Positions 1 to 23,492 of a stretch of DNA of 64,000 nucleotides are shown here, one piece after another; the stretch's first letter is position 1; every line of letters starts with the position of its first letter. The DNA is from Paraspadella gotoi. Its lineage: Eukaryota > Chaetognatha. Under the pieces are notes generated by a model. It did no database searches. It had not been told where the DNA came from and saw only the letters and a program-made list of their open reading frames with translations. The DNA lies in contig CM119268.1 in assembly GCA_051294375.1 (NCBI GenBank), positions 14,341,420-14,405,419 on the forward strand, given 5' to 3'. Made by a program: the position numbers and the translations under genes.

Positions 1-487
1 AATATTTCCTCTCTTTTCTATTTTTTTTTTCTGTAGCGAAAGAAAAAGGAAGGAACAAAAGGCGGGTTCGAATCTCAGAGAAAAATTTGAGAGAAAGAAT
101 AAAAAAAGGAAAAATTGGATTGAAGTCAAACCGGAGGGAATCCATCTTGGATCCTTTTTCGATGTGGGTCAAACGTTGGAGGAATTTCGTTCAATGGAAT
201 CTGTTGCCGTGGCTCTTTTACCTGACTTACATATTTAACGAAGGGCTTCGAATGGACTATTGTCTGTTATTAAAATAATATTTATTGGATCCTATTTATC
301 ATATTAAGTTATTAATTAAAATTTGTATTTAAGTTTAACCGATGGAAATTGGAGACGCAGACGAGACACGTGGTAAAAGGAAATGGATGACGATTTTTCG
401 CAGCGTTAGACTTTTTGGTGTCTTGTATCGTGTAGGCCCGGTTGTTGCCTCCTGCCCATATCGGGTTGCATGAGCCATCTCTCTCTC

Positions 488-756
488 NNNNNNNNNNNNN
501 NNNNNNNNNNNNNNNNNNNNNNNNNNNNNNNNNNNNNNNNNNNNNNNNNNNNNNNNNNNNNNNNNNNNNNNNNNNNNNNNNNNNNNNNNNNNNNNNNNNN
601 NNNNNNNNNNNNNNNNNNNNNNNNNNNNNNNNNNNNNNNNNNNNNNNNNNNNNNNNNNNNNNNNNNNNNNNNNNNNNNNNNNNNNNNNNNNNNNNNNNNN
701 NNNNNNNNNNNNNNNNNNNNNNNNNNNNNNNNNNNNNNNNNNNNNNNNNNNNNNNN
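488..756. other. Assembly gap (269 N)
   Basis: Left edge is CTCTCTC and right edge AGAGAG, so the gap sits between opposite-strand arrays. Confidence 0.99.
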
Positions 757-1171
757 AGAGAGAGAGAGAGAGAGTGAGTTGAAATCAAAATTTCACACGG
801 AATCTATGTTATCTCTTTAATTTCGCATCACATTTCAGTCCCTTGAGAAAGTCGCTTGAAACATTAACGAACGTTATTCCTCCAGCATTTCAGCATCTTA
901 AATTCCGACTTCCATCTTTTGAGCCAAAAGCTAAGACAGCAACATAAAAAAAAAAGCTACGATGAAAATAAAACAAATAATTCGTTTTCGCCAATCGATT
1001 TCAAGACGTCGTCGCGAGAATATCTATTTCCACCAATGGGAGACTCGAGAATCAATTCCACCAATCACAAGTCGAACAATTCATTATTTTCGTTGTTGGA
1101 CGGAGATAATTAACTGAGCCGCTTTTTTTTTTCCGTAGACAAAGGCGGGGAACGAAATTAGGTTTTGGGCG

Positions 1172-1431
1172 NNNNNNNNNNNNNNNNNNNNNNNNNNNNN
1201 NNNNNNNNNNNNNNNNNNNNNNNNNNNNNNNNNNNNNNNNNNNNNNNNNNNNNNNNNNNNNNNNNNNNNNNNNNNNNNNNNNNNNNNNNNNNNNNNNNNN
1301 NNNNNNNNNNNNNNNNNNNNNNNNNNNNNNNNNNNNNNNNNNNNNNNNNNNNNNNNNNNNNNNNNNNNNNNNNNNNNNNNNNNNNNNNNNNNNNNNNNNN
1401 NNNNNNNNNNNNNNNNNNNNNNNNNNNNNNN
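1172..1431. other. Assembly gap (260 N)
   Basis: No microsatellite at either edge. Confidence 0.99.
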
Positions 1432-1780
1432 CCTCTCCCCCGACATTTCCTGTATTTTTTAAAAAAACAAATTCTACCACAAATTAATTCTTATGTTTGG
1501 GCGGCGTTCTTGTGAATGTATCTCGTTTGCTTCGTTTTCTTCTTCTTCCTCTTTCTCGTCTCACCCCTCGTTCACATTCTCTCTTCTTCAGCCTCTTCTC
1601 TCTTCTTCATCAACTTTTGTTATTTCAGCCACCGTTTTCCGCCCCCCCTTTCTCTCCCTCCTCTATCTCCCCCTCTTCTTCTCTCTCCCGTCGCTTCCCC
1701 AGTCGCTTCCAAAGTTTTTCGCCCAAAATTGGATCAAAGAGGAAAACCAATTTTTTTCGTGTTTATGTTTCTTACGGCAA

Positions 1781-1786
1781 GAGAGA

Positions 1787-1846
<60 letters not shown>
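1781..1846. repeat. (GA)n microsatellite
   Basis: About 66 bp with a single CA interruption. It inflates an open frame at 1493-2503 that I do not accept as a gene. Confidence 0.93.
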
Positions 1847-1849
<3 letters not shown>

Positions 1850-2645
1850 AAAGGTAAAGAAAGGTTAGAAAGAAGAGAAAGAAGTAAGAAAGAAAAAGGA
1901 ACTTTCGCGAGAGGGAAAAAGAAGTTGCACAATTTAGACCCTAAATTTCCCTCACAAACAAGATTACGGCTTCGACGGGAGAGAAAGGTGTTGTTATATC
2001 TTGGCGACCAAAAAAAAAAGTTTTATCTTTTAAAGCTTAAAATAATAAAGAAAAATAACACCAAATTTTTTTTTGTTGGGAGCCGATTAAGTTTAAAATT
2101 AGATTTCGAGAAAATAGGATTGCTTGAAACGCGAAAAGAGGCTGACGTCGAAAAAATGCTTCGACCAGGGATTAACTTGGAAAACGTATTTAAATTTAAT
2201 CCGTCAGAACTTTTAATACAAACACGCGAACGAAATAAAGGAGAAATAATAAAAAAGGGAAGAAAAAAAACTGGGAGATTATCTATCGATTCTCATTTTC
2301 TTTCGCTTCGATCATTAATTCCTGGCCGAAGCCTGGATTCACTTATCAAAGTAATTATTATCCCTGGACTCCAAGGAAAATTGATTTTTTTCCCAGATTG
2401 GTTTCTTCCCAGGAAAGCTTTGGATGCTTGCACGCTTGCACGCTTGCACGATTGCGTGATTGACGATGAAATATGGTTCATATATCTATACAATGTACGA
2501 TAGTGTAATTTAATATATTGCTTTATTGGTTAACAGATTGATAGATTATTTGACCGAATGATTGATTGATTGATTATTTTACTGACTTATTGATCGATTG
2601 ATTGATTAATTCTGACTGATACTGATTGCGATCGATCGTACTCAC

Positions 2646-10924
<8,279 letters not shown>

Positions 10925-11029
10925 CGACGTTCGAGTGTCTTTTACTTCTGTTTTACTTCTGTTGAGTTTTACTTTCGATCGATGTTTTCCTCGATTTTCC
11001 TCGATTTTTTTTTTATTCAGAATTGAATT

Positions 11030-11032
11030 TCA
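11030..11032 (-). promoter_or_regulatory. In-frame stop upstream of the Eph candidate ATG
   Basis: A TGA on the minus strand lies exactly 35 codons before the ATG at 10924, in the same frame and with no intervening Met. It sets the upstream limit of the open frame if exon 1 extends this far. No TATA box or initiator could be assigned. Confidence 0.6.
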
Positions 11033-11558
11033 CTTTTCGAGTCAGAGCGAAAGAGATGCGGAAACTTCTGTAACTATGCCAACCGGTGTAGCTTCTTTTA
11101 GGGCTTCAGTTTTTAAATTGATTTCTTTAGACTTGAATTCGTCTCTAGTTTTAGTGACAATAAAAAGTTTCTTCTTTTTACTTTCATCTTTTCAGTTTTT
11201 GGGTTAATTTTCTTCGTTTGGGAGAAAAAATGTTTTCTGAAAAAAAGTCATAAAGAGAATGAATGAATGAATATATTGGAAAAGTGCACATCGAAACTTT
11301 TAATAACATCTCGTTTAACGACTAGAATAAAAACCATGAAAGCATAAACTTTTAAAAAAATTAGAATTAAATAAAAAAAGAAGTCAAAGAAAGATATAAG
11401 TATAAATGCAAAGAGCCGTTCGCTCTACATGTTCCCGCTGTTCGAAATCTAATAAAGAAAAACAATTTCGTTGCGAAAAAGGGAGAACGATTTCTTGGAA
11501 ATGGAAATGTCGATATCACGAAACAATAAAAAAATATTCAGAAGTGAGAAGAGAGAGA

Positions 11559-11568
11559 GAGAGAAGAG

Positions 11569-11630
<62 letters not shown>

Positions 11631-11750
11631 GAGAGTCAGACGGCGAGAAGAAATGAAAAAACTGTCAAACGAGGTCGGTTAATAAGGCCGTGAAGGAAAA
11701 AGGACGAAGTCAATAAACGAGGGGTCGATTTGAAAAAAAAAAAAAAAAAG

Positions 11751-11817
<67 letters not shown>

Positions 11818-11853
11818 AGAGGAGATAGAGAGAGAGGAGAGAGATGAGAGAGA
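11559..11853. repeat. Two imperfect (GA)n arrays upstream of Eph
   Basis: GA arrays at about 11559-11634 and 11752-11853, the second after a run of about seventeen A. The first has a counterpart at 15268-15350 in the duplicate. Confidence 0.9.
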
Positions 11854-12480
11854 GAGTGAAGCGATTGGCGTTTTCTGTTTTCCCATGAAGATGTTTGACC
11901 CTGGCCCGTCGGGGTCAGATCTGGGTCAAGGCTCAGCTCACCAGGGGGCGGATGAAATCGATGCCTGGAGGGCGAGGCAGAGACGGAAAAGTGAGGGGGC
12001 GTGAAGGATGAGAAGGGTCGGCGTTTAGCACGCGCGCGTATCCCGAAACGAGATGGCGTTTGCTTTCCAGACTTCAAAAAAAAAAAAAAAAAAAAAAAAG
12101 GAAAAAAAAAGCGGGACGGGCGACGTCGACGCTTGACGAGGTTACGTTTGACGTCAAGACTTTTGACTAAATTATGACGGTAATTTCGAAGAGCGTCTCC
12201 CCGATTTTTGACGAGAGGCGACAAAAGGTGACGCTCGCGAATTCGACGCCGAATCTCGTCGTCGTCGGTGGCGTCGTCGTTCTCACAGTCGTCGTCGTAG
12301 TCCTGGTCGTCGTCGTCGTTTCTTCGATGGCAAAGACTTGCTAAAAATGACAGCCGCATGCCGCTTTCGCCGGCGCCGCCGCCGTCGGCGCCACCTGATG
12401 TTTCCTAATGGCGCCCGTTAATTTTATTTCGCAAATATGGTGGCAACCATTTTCGATTTTTTTTATAGTTAAAAGTTAAA

Positions 12481-12639
12481 NNNNNNNNNNNNNNNNNNNN
12501 NNNNNNNNNNNNNNNNNNNNNNNNNNNNNNNNNNNNNNNNNNNNNNNNNNNNNNNNNNNNNNNNNNNNNNNNNNNNNNNNNNNNNNNNNNNNNNNNNNNN
12601 NNNNNNNNNNNNNNNNNNNNNNNNNNNNNNNNNNNNNNN
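12481..12639. other. Assembly gap (159 N)
   Basis: Right edge is A/G-rich, AAAAAGAAAAG. Confidence 0.99.
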
Positions 12640-12880
12640 AAAAAAGAAAAGAAGGAAAAGAGTAAGGAAGTAAGTAAGTAAGACAAAATGCAAGGCAAGT
12701 AAAAAGGCAAGTCAAGGTAAGGTAAGGTAAGGTAAGTTACGGAGAGTCACCAGGAGGAAAGGATAATCAAGGCGAAAAGAAGAAAAAAAAAAGAATAAAA
12801 AAGAAAAGAAGGCGGAAAGAAGCAAAGGACTAAGGAGGCTTTGAAGAAATCGGGAGAGAAAATCGAGTTTCGATAATTTG

Positions 12881-12901
12881 GACGACGACGACGACGACGA
12901 A

Positions 12902-12943
<42 letters not shown>
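12881..12943. repeat. (GAC)n tract
   Basis: About 60 bp of GAC with single AGA and GGC variants. It marks the left boundary of the inverted repeat. Confidence 0.9.
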
Positions 12944-12944
<1 letters not shown>

Positions 12945-12949
12945 CCGTC

Positions 12950-13251
12950 GACAATATTAGACTCGAAGACAACAATTATATTCCTTCAAAATCAGAACCA
13001 GTTTAATTCCGAGGAGAATAACAACAACGACAATCTCAAAAAAAGAACAACAACCGGCCCGGCTTCTCACACTCGATATAAGTTATGACGCCGGAAAAAA
13101 CAATGGGCTCAATCTTTCTTAGTTTGCGCCTCTCACTCTCTCTCTATCTTTGTTCTTTATCTCCCTCTCTCGCCGAAAATAACCGAAACCTCATAAAAAA
13201 GTGATGTAGCGTTTTTATTGGGAGGAAGGGAGAGAGAGAGAGAGAGAGAGA
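12950..13251 (+). repeat. Left arm of a long inverted repeat
   Basis: The stretch from AATATTAGACTCGAAG to GGAGGAAGGG reappears in reverse complement at about 13791-14105, with scattered indels. Shared landmarks are AATAAAAACGCTACATCAC, CCGAAAATAACCGAA, GACGCCGGAAAAAACAATGG and AACAACAACGACAATCTC. A GA tract and a 25-N gap begin the spacer. Confidence 0.85.
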
Positions 13252-13276
13252 NNNNNNNNNNNNNNNNNNNNNNNNN
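13252..13276. other. Assembly gap (25 N)
   Basis: Left edge is a GA array and the right edge is homopolymer-rich sequence. The exact size of 25 suggests a placeholder. Confidence 0.99.
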
Positions 13277-13375
13277 TTTTTCCCAAAAACCTCTTTCTTT
13301 TTTTTTCCCTCCCCCCCCCCCCCCCAAAACCCGGGGGGGCCCCCCCTTTTTTTTCCTCCCGCCATCCAAGAGTCG
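13277..13375. other. Homopolymer-run sequence of doubtful quality
   Basis: Immediately after a 25-N gap the sequence is a string of homopolymers: C runs of about fourteen, G and C runs of seven and six, T runs of eight. This resembles a collapsed low-quality read end rather than natural DNA. Confidence 0.6.
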
Positions 13376-13434
13376 GTTCCTCTCTTTATTTAGTTTTTCC
13401 GCTTCATTTTTCTTTTCTCCTCATTTTCTCCGCT

Positions 13435-13472
<38 letters not shown>

Positions 13473-13790
13473 CTCATCTCTCTCTCTCTCGTCTCTCTCT
13501 TCTCTCTCTCTCTCTCATTTTTTTTTTGGTCTTTTATTAATTCTTTTTTCTTTCTTTTCTCGTTTATTCTCTTTCATTCTCTCCTCTGCTCCTTTTCTCT
13601 CACGCTTGGGCTTTTCCGTATTTTTCTTTTCTTCCAACCTCCATTTCGACGAGACTTATGCTCATCGTCTGGGATATACCATCGTTTCTCTTCTCTCTCT
13701 CTTTTCTCATTCTCTCTCTCGTCTCCTCTTCTCTCTCTCTCTCTCATTCTCTCTTCTCTCGCTCTCCTCTCTCTCACTCTCTCTCTCGTC

Positions 13791-14105
13791 CCTTCCTCCT
13801 CAATAAAAAACGCTACATCACTTTTTTATGAAGGTTGTTCGGTTATTTTCGGAGCGAGGAGAGGGAGATAAAGAAAAAAGATAGAGATGGAGTGAGAGGC
13901 GCAAACTTAAAGAAAAAGACTTTGAGCTCTTCCATTGTTTTTTCCGGCGTCATATAACTGCTATATCGAGTGTGTAGGAGGCCGGCGGTTGCATTAGTTC
14001 TTTTTTTGAGTTGTCGATTGTTGTTATTCTCCTCTGGAATTAAACTGGTTCGTGATTTTGAAGGAATAAATTGTTGTCTCGGAGTCTAAATATTGTCGCG
14101 CGTCG
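13791..14105 (-). repeat. Right arm of the long inverted repeat
   Basis: Reverse complement of 12950-13251 with several single-base insertions. It ends at a GTC-rich tract that then leads into the direct copy of the Eph 5' region. The arrangement looks like a fold-back read or a mis-join made between GTC/GAC tracts. Confidence 0.85.
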
Positions 14106-14207
14106 TCGTCGTCTCGTCGCCGTCGTCGGTCGTCGTCGTCTCATCGTCTCGTTCGTTGTTTTCGCGTCGTTCTGTCCGTCGAATTTAAGTCTCGATTTCA
14201 TGCTCGT

Positions 14208-14284
14208 CGTAAAAACGGAGAAAGGGAGAACCTACGAAGATGGCGCGACGTCGAGAGAGGTGCCTAACACTGGGCGGAGAGAGA

Positions 14285-14317
<33 letters not shown>

Positions 14318-14323
14318 GAGAGC

Positions 14324-14361
<38 letters not shown>

Positions 14362-15267
14362 CGAGAGAGAGAAAGAGAAATTGTTCTCTATACAAATAAC
14401 AATCAGCAAGAAATAAAGAAGCAATACGAAAAGTAGGTTGGAGATACTTACTCTCTCGCATTTAGTTTGAGAAGGGTTGGTGAGGAGGAAGAGGAAGAGG
14501 AGATGAGGAAGGAGGAAATCGATATAGCGCGCGTAGGGGACGCCTCGTCACTCTCCAACTTCCGGTTTCGCTCGGTTTTCCACTCGCAGTCGCGCCCATG
14601 GCGACGGGCGACGGAGTTTTTTCCGCCGCTAGGCGGCATCGACGTTCGAGTGTCTTTATTCTGTTTAACTTCTGTGAGTTTTACTTCGATCGATGTTTTT
14701 CCTCCGATTTTCCTCGATGATTTTTTTTTTTATTCAGAATTGAATTACACTTTCGAGTCAGAGCGAAAAGAGATGCGGAACTCTGTACCTATGCCAACCG
14801 GTGAGCTTCTTTTAGGGCTTAGTTTTTAAATTGATTTCTTTAGACTTGAAATTCGTCTCTAGTTTTTAGTGACAATAAAAAGTTTTTTCTTTTTACTTTT
14901 AATCTTTTCAGTTTTTTGGTTAATTTTCTTCGTTTTGGGACAAAAAAATGTTTTCTGAAAAAAAGTCATAAAGAGAATGAATGAATAATATATTGGAAAA
15001 GGTGCACAATCGAATACTTTTAATAAATCTCGTTAACGACTAGACAAAAACCATGAAGCATACAACCTTTTTAAAAAATAGAATTAAATAAAAAAGCAGT
15101 CAATAGAAAGATATAAGTATAAAATGCAAAGAGCCGTTCGCTCTACCAAGTTCCCGCTGTTCCGAATCTAATAAGAAAACCAATTTTCGCTTGCGAAAAG
15201 GGTTAGAACGATTTCTTGGAAATGGAAATGTCGATATCACGAAACAATAAAAAAGTATTCAGAGTGA

Positions 15268-15310
<43 letters not shown>

Positions 15311-15441
15311 AGAGAGAAGAGAGGAGAGAGGAGAGAGAGAGAGAAGAGAAGTCAGACAGGCGACGAAGAAATGAAAAACTGTCAAACGAGGTCGGTTAAA
15401 AGGCCGTGAAGGAAAAAGGACGAAGTCAATAACAGGGGTCG
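14208..15441. pseudogene. Direct second copy of 10512-11727, with broken Eph exon 1
   Basis: The segment follows 10512-11727 base for base apart from frequent one-base indels. It includes the acceptor side of Eph exon 2, the GA-filled intron, exon 1 (counterpart at about 14464-14639) and about 800 bp of upstream DNA. The exon 1 copy reads MPPSGGK and then loses frame, and the donor is altered (CTCTCGCATTT in place of CCTTCGCATTT). Similarity stops at GGGGTCG in both copies. It is more likely a misplaced low-quality duplicate than a genuine second Eph start. Confidence 0.8.
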
Positions 15442-17605
<2,164 letters not shown>

Positions 17606-18151
17606 CAAACGTCGAAGTAAAAGCCAATCCCCGGAAAATTCAAGGGGACAAGCGAGGGCAACTTATAAAATGAGTCTAATCCCCCGCGTAGACAATGAGA
17701 GTGTCACGTGGCTAGTCACTACGGCTGTTACGTCGAGTGTCACGCCAGGCTTTTAGCATATACTGATGTGTTTTTTGGCAATGCCTAGAGTAGTATTTTA
17801 TTTTCTAAATAAATGTTAAAGATAAGAGAAAAAAGAGGAAGTGGTAAAAATATTTAAAAGCTCGCAGATCTGGCAATGAAGCTTCTCAGAATAAGGACAC
17901 GTTGGCCGAAGCAACTGAATAACAAAAGAGAAAAGGATAGAAAACAAGAGCCGGAAGTACAACACAGCGAAAACAACAACAACAACAACAGCGACATCTT
18001 GCGAAGGACTTTTCCCCTCTGGACTCGTGATGCAACTCGACGCGAAGAGACGAGGGAATCGAGAACGAGGCTGAGAAGAAGATGGAGAGATGGAGGGAGG
18101 GGACTACGCCCCCTCTGTCGAAGACCTTAAAAGGTTTGGTTGATAGAGAGA

Positions 18152-19374
<1,223 letters not shown>

Positions 19375-20277
19375 AAAGGAAGACCTGAAAGGGAGGCGAG
19401 GTCCTTTGCTGTCTGCAGCCAGATTCCGATTTGGATTGAAGAAGGTGATTGAAGCTAAAAGGAACGAGTAGGGAAAGAATGAGGGTAAGGCGTTGGGATG
19501 GCTTCATTTTGAAGGAAGCCAATCCTTGTGCCAGGTGAGGTCAAACTCGAGGGTGAGGAGACTCTTCCGTGACCCGCGGGTGAGTTTTTCTCCGAAACTC
19601 GAGTCGGAGGAAACGTTTGTTTTGGGAGGAGGAGTGAGGAAAAGGAAAAGGAAAAAGAAAAGGAAAAGGAAGAAAGTGCAAGAGAGAAAAAAGGGGAAAA
19701 ATTGTTTACAGGATGGAAAGGTGAAATAAAGGAAAAGAAAAAAAAGGATTAAGGAAAGAACTAAGGAAGATTTGAAAAACCAGAAGACGAAGAGGCGGCT
19801 AAAGAAGGGCAAAAAGAAAAGAGACAAAGAAACTAAGGAAAAGAGAGAACTGATGTTGAGGAAAGGAAAAGACTTGAATCCGAGAGTCAAAGTGCAGAGA
19901 AAAGGAGGACGATTAGGTAAGGAACGAAGTCAGCGACGCTGACGGCGGAGAGAGTAAGTTAGAGAAGGTGAGTGAGCTAAGGGTCAACGATGACGAATTT
20001 GGCGAATGGGGAAACAATGACAGTTGGAAAAGGCGATTTATTGATTGATGAATGATGAAAGGATATATTAGCGGTGATGTAAAGTTGAAAAGGAAATGAT
20101 GGAGAGGGGAAAATAAAATTATTAGAGATCAAGATTCAAACTTTAATAAATCTAGCGAGAACGCGGTCGAAGTTTTGAGAAAAATAGAAAACGTGAGTGA
20201 GTAGAAAAAAGTCGCCCACCCAACCTCGTTTGACTAAACCGCCATTTGCAGGATTTCGTGCGTCTTTCCTTGCACGC

Positions 20278-20278
<1 letters not shown>

Positions 20279-20331
<53 letters not shown>
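20279..20331. repeat. (GA)n microsatellite
   Basis: About 53 bp of GA in a short CpG-richer patch (20.26-20.40 kb). Confidence 0.93.
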
Positions 20332-20332
<1 letters not shown>

Positions 20333-20656
20333 GTGGGCGAGTGTTTGGCGCGTGAAACTCGCCGTTTCGCCATCGGCGTCTTTCGCCCGCCACCTGGGAC
20401 GAGAACAAATAGTCGTAAAGAGCAAAATAAACTCAAAATGAGATTTCTACCCTTTCCTTTTTTTCCCTTGCTTTTTACTTTCCTTTTTTCTTCTTTTCCT
20501 CTCCTTTCCTTTTCTTTCCTTCTCCCAGTTCCCCACAGTCGTTTTCACCTCTTTTCCTCTTAACGCTTCACGCGTTGCCCAGGCGTTTTAGACTTTCTTT
20601 TCGAAACCGTTTTTCCTCCACTAACGCGCGGTCTCTCTCTCTTTCTCTCTCTCTCT

Positions 20657-20772
20657 NNNNNNNNNNNNNNNNNNNNNNNNNNNNNNNNNNNNNNNNNNNN
20701 NNNNNNNNNNNNNNNNNNNNNNNNNNNNNNNNNNNNNNNNNNNNNNNNNNNNNNNNNNNNNNNNNNNNNNNN
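20657..20772. other. Assembly gap (116 N)
   Basis: Left edge is a CT array; right edge is unique sequence. Confidence 0.99.
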
Positions 20773-21176
20773 TCGCACTGAATCGAGGCCTCGATCTCCT
20801 TTTAATTGAGCCGATTGGGATTTTTTCCTCGAGCTGGAAAGAGTAAACCGAGTTGAGTTTCAGGCGCTACTCACGGAGCGGAGCGAGAAGCGAAGCGCGG
20901 AGCGTGCTGCGTGCTGCGGAGCAGAAAGCGGAGCAGCGGCGTCAGTAGCGGTACAAGGGGCATTGGTTAACGTCGATACCGCTCAAAGACCGTTGCCTTG
21001 TTTTTTGCTTTTTTTAACAGACTTTGTTTAGTTATGAGGCACAGTAGCTGCTGGACAATAAAAGGTAAAATACGAATAATTAATTAAAATTGAAATAAAG
21101 TATGACACAATCTCAAATTGGTGCTTTGTTTTTGACCTTCGATTGTACAAATAGTTTTCGACTTGAGCCTTCTGAT

Positions 21177-21494
21177 NNNNNNNNNNNNNNNNNNNNNNNN
21201 NNNNNNNNNNNNNNNNNNNNNNNNNNNNNNNNNNNNNNNNNNNNNNNNNNNNNNNNNNNNNNNNNNNNNNNNNNNNNNNNNNNNNNNNNNNNNNNNNNNN
21301 NNNNNNNNNNNNNNNNNNNNNNNNNNNNNNNNNNNNNNNNNNNNNNNNNNNNNNNNNNNNNNNNNNNNNNNNNNNNNNNNNNNNNNNNNNNNNNNNNNNN
21401 NNNNNNNNNNNNNNNNNNNNNNNNNNNNNNNNNNNNNNNNNNNNNNNNNNNNNNNNNNNNNNNNNNNNNNNNNNNNNNNNNNNNNNNNNNNNNN
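21177..21494. other. Assembly gap (318 N)
   Basis: Right edge is the (GAAA)n array. Confidence 0.99.
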
Positions 21495-21525
<31 letters not shown>

Positions 21526-21586
21526 CAGATAGACCAAAAGAAAGAAAGAAAGAATTAAAGAAAAAATGAAAGAAAAAAAGAAAGAG

Positions 21587-21652
<66 letters not shown>
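21495..21652. repeat. (GAAA)n microsatellite
   Basis: Tetranucleotide array with variants such as GACAGATA. It starts at the edge of a gap and leads into the CpG-rich island. Confidence 0.95.
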
Positions 21653-21653
<1 letters not shown>

Positions 21654-21659
21654 CAGCAA

Positions 21660-21910
21660 TGCTCTCGGGGGTGCGTGCGTTTTAACGCGTGCGCGACATG
21701 TCGGTCGCGTGTTCATTTATCCCCAGACACAAAAATATGGCGCCGCGCGTCGAGTCTTCGATCGAGAGGCTCTGATTGGCCCTTACGAGGGCTTCCTATT
21801 GGTCGGTTGCGGTTCGAACCCGGGTTGGTCCATAGAGACCCCGCCCCGTAGACGTCGCCCGCCCTGAATTCTCAAAGGCGACGTCGGCGGTCGAACTCTC
21901 AAACGCCGCG
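21660..21910. promoter_or_regulatory. CpG-rich island with CCAAT and GC boxes
   Basis: The stretch is rich in CpG compared with its AT-rich and GA-rich neighbours. It holds two inverted CCAAT boxes (ATTGG at 21775-21779 and 21798-21802), a GC box CCCCGCCCC (21839-21847) and ATATGGCGCC (21734-21743), which resembles a YY1-type element. Together these look like a TATA-less promoter. No first exon could be assigned on either side, so the gene served is unknown. Confidence 0.35.
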
Positions 21911-21985
21911 CGCCAACGTCAACGAAGATTCTCCGCTTTTTCGTGATAAATCGAAGAACGATGGAGTGGCGAGAGAGAGCGAGAT

Positions 21986-22076
<91 letters not shown>
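21986..22076. repeat. (GA)n microsatellite
   Basis: About 90 bp of GA, 75 bp after the CpG-rich island. Confidence 0.95.
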
Positions 22077-22078
<2 letters not shown>

Positions 22079-22499
22079 CTGAGCCTGAAGGAAGTGGCCG
22101 TGTGAGTAAAAGTGAGACAGAGAGAGAGATACTTGACTTTTGTTCTATCGTCGAGAAAAACGAGTAGGAGTTTCCAGAAAAGAAAAGAAAAACATATATT
22201 GGTTGTACCAATTTCATAAACAAAAAAAGAAGAAAAAAAGAAACAAAGAAAAAAAGACTCACGGACAGAATTCGGGAAGAAAATTTGAGTGATGTCATTT
22301 GTGAAGCAAGTGAATCTCATCCAGTTTTGTGAATGGTGATTGTTTATCGAAGCCAAAAAAACTGAAAAGAGAGAAAAAAATTGAGAGAAAAAAGAGGATT
22401 TATCATGGAAACTCTAAAACGGCTTATCACGAATTCGCTCTCCTCGCTTTGGTCTCTGGTCTCCCAGCAGCGACGTGTTATCTCCGTTTTTCCACTCAA

Positions 22500-22602
<103 letters not shown>

Positions 22603-22890
22603 TCTTCTTTCCTCGCAATGTGTCAAATAAGCCCTGATTGACTACTTTTTGGTTGGAAGTTGGTAAAAAAATCAACCCATTTAGACCGCTAAACCAATTA
22701 ACTTATTTTGATACAAAATTAAATTACGTATGAAAATATGATTTTTATTTTATACTTTGAAAAATATGCTCAATAGTCAGTGTTCGCCCTATATTCTCTT
22801 CTTTCACCGTGAAAACTTAAGCGCAAATATTATGTGTGCATTCTGTTGTCGCTATTCGGTGAACATTTAAGCTCAAGATTTGGTATGGTA

Positions 22891-23492
22891 NNNNNNNNNN
22901 NNNNNNNNNNNNNNNNNNNNNNNNNNNNNNNNNNNNNNNNNNNNNNNNNNNNNNNNNNNNNNNNNNNNNNNNNNNNNNNNNNNNNNNNNNNNNNNNNNNN
23001 NNNNNNNNNNNNNNNNNNNNNNNNNNNNNNNNNNNNNNNNNNNNNNNNNNNNNNNNNNNNNNNNNNNNNNNNNNNNNNNNNNNNNAGAGAGAGAGAGATT
23101 CTCGCGATCTCGAGGATAAATGGAATCGCGTTGAGGAGATGTGCCATGAATTTTATTTCCTTTCCTTTTCATTTGTCAAAGATGAAATTGTGATTTCGCC
23201 AGACTCTCTCTTTTCTTTCTCTCTCTCACGGGGACTATATCTCCCCAGCAGCCGGGCTAGAGGGAGAGGGAGAGAGAGAGAGAAAAAGAGAAAAAGAGAA
23301 AAAGAGAGAGAGAGAGAGAGAGAGAGNNNNNNNNNNNNNNNNNNNNNNNNNNNNNNNNNNNNNNNNNNNNNNNNNNNNNNNNNNNNNNNNNNNNNNNNNN
23401 NNNNNNNNNNNNNNNNNNNNNNNNNNNNNNNNNNNNNNNNNNNNNNNNNNNNNNNNNNNNNNNNNNNNNNNNNNNNNNNNNNNNNNNNNNNN
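22891..23492. other. Two assembly gaps and the sequence between them
   Basis: N runs at 22891-23085 and 23327-23492. All edges except the first are GA arrays. The 240 bp between them holds no recognised gene. Confidence 0.97.

Larger units (their letters stand above)
1..2645. other. Intron after Eph exon 18, no coding exon recognised
   Basis: I looked on the minus strand for kinase motifs (HRDLAARN, DFG, APE and the VAIK lysine segment) and found none. The stretch is AT-rich with two N runs, a GA microsatellite at 1781-1846, a short CTTGCACG tandem repeat near 2426-2452 and a GATT-rich stretch at 2530-2640. A box-B-like GGTTCGAATCT occurs at 66-76 without a supporting box A. Confidence 0.6.

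Noticed and set aside
60-90. Tail of a tRNA or SINE: GGTTCGAATCT near the left edge
   Set aside because: Only one box is visible and too little upstream sequence is present to judge.
1493-2503. A 336-codon open frame on the plus strand
   Set aside because: It is held open by Ser-rich pyrimidine sequence and an Arg-Glu repeat from a GA array. It shows no domain or splice support and lies antisense in an Eph intron.
14448-14639. A second Eph gene starting at 14.64 kb
   Set aside because: Only exon 1 and the very start of exon 2 are present, with frame loss. The whole segment is a noisy copy of 10.5-11.7 kb.
21495-21652. CRISPR-like or other spaced repeat arrays
   Set aside because: All arrays in the window are simple tandem repeats without unique spacers, and the gene structure is eukaryotic.
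21805-21840. Possible tRNA: GGTTCGAACCCGGG
   Set aside because: The motif is palindromic, and there is no box A or acceptor stem on either strand.
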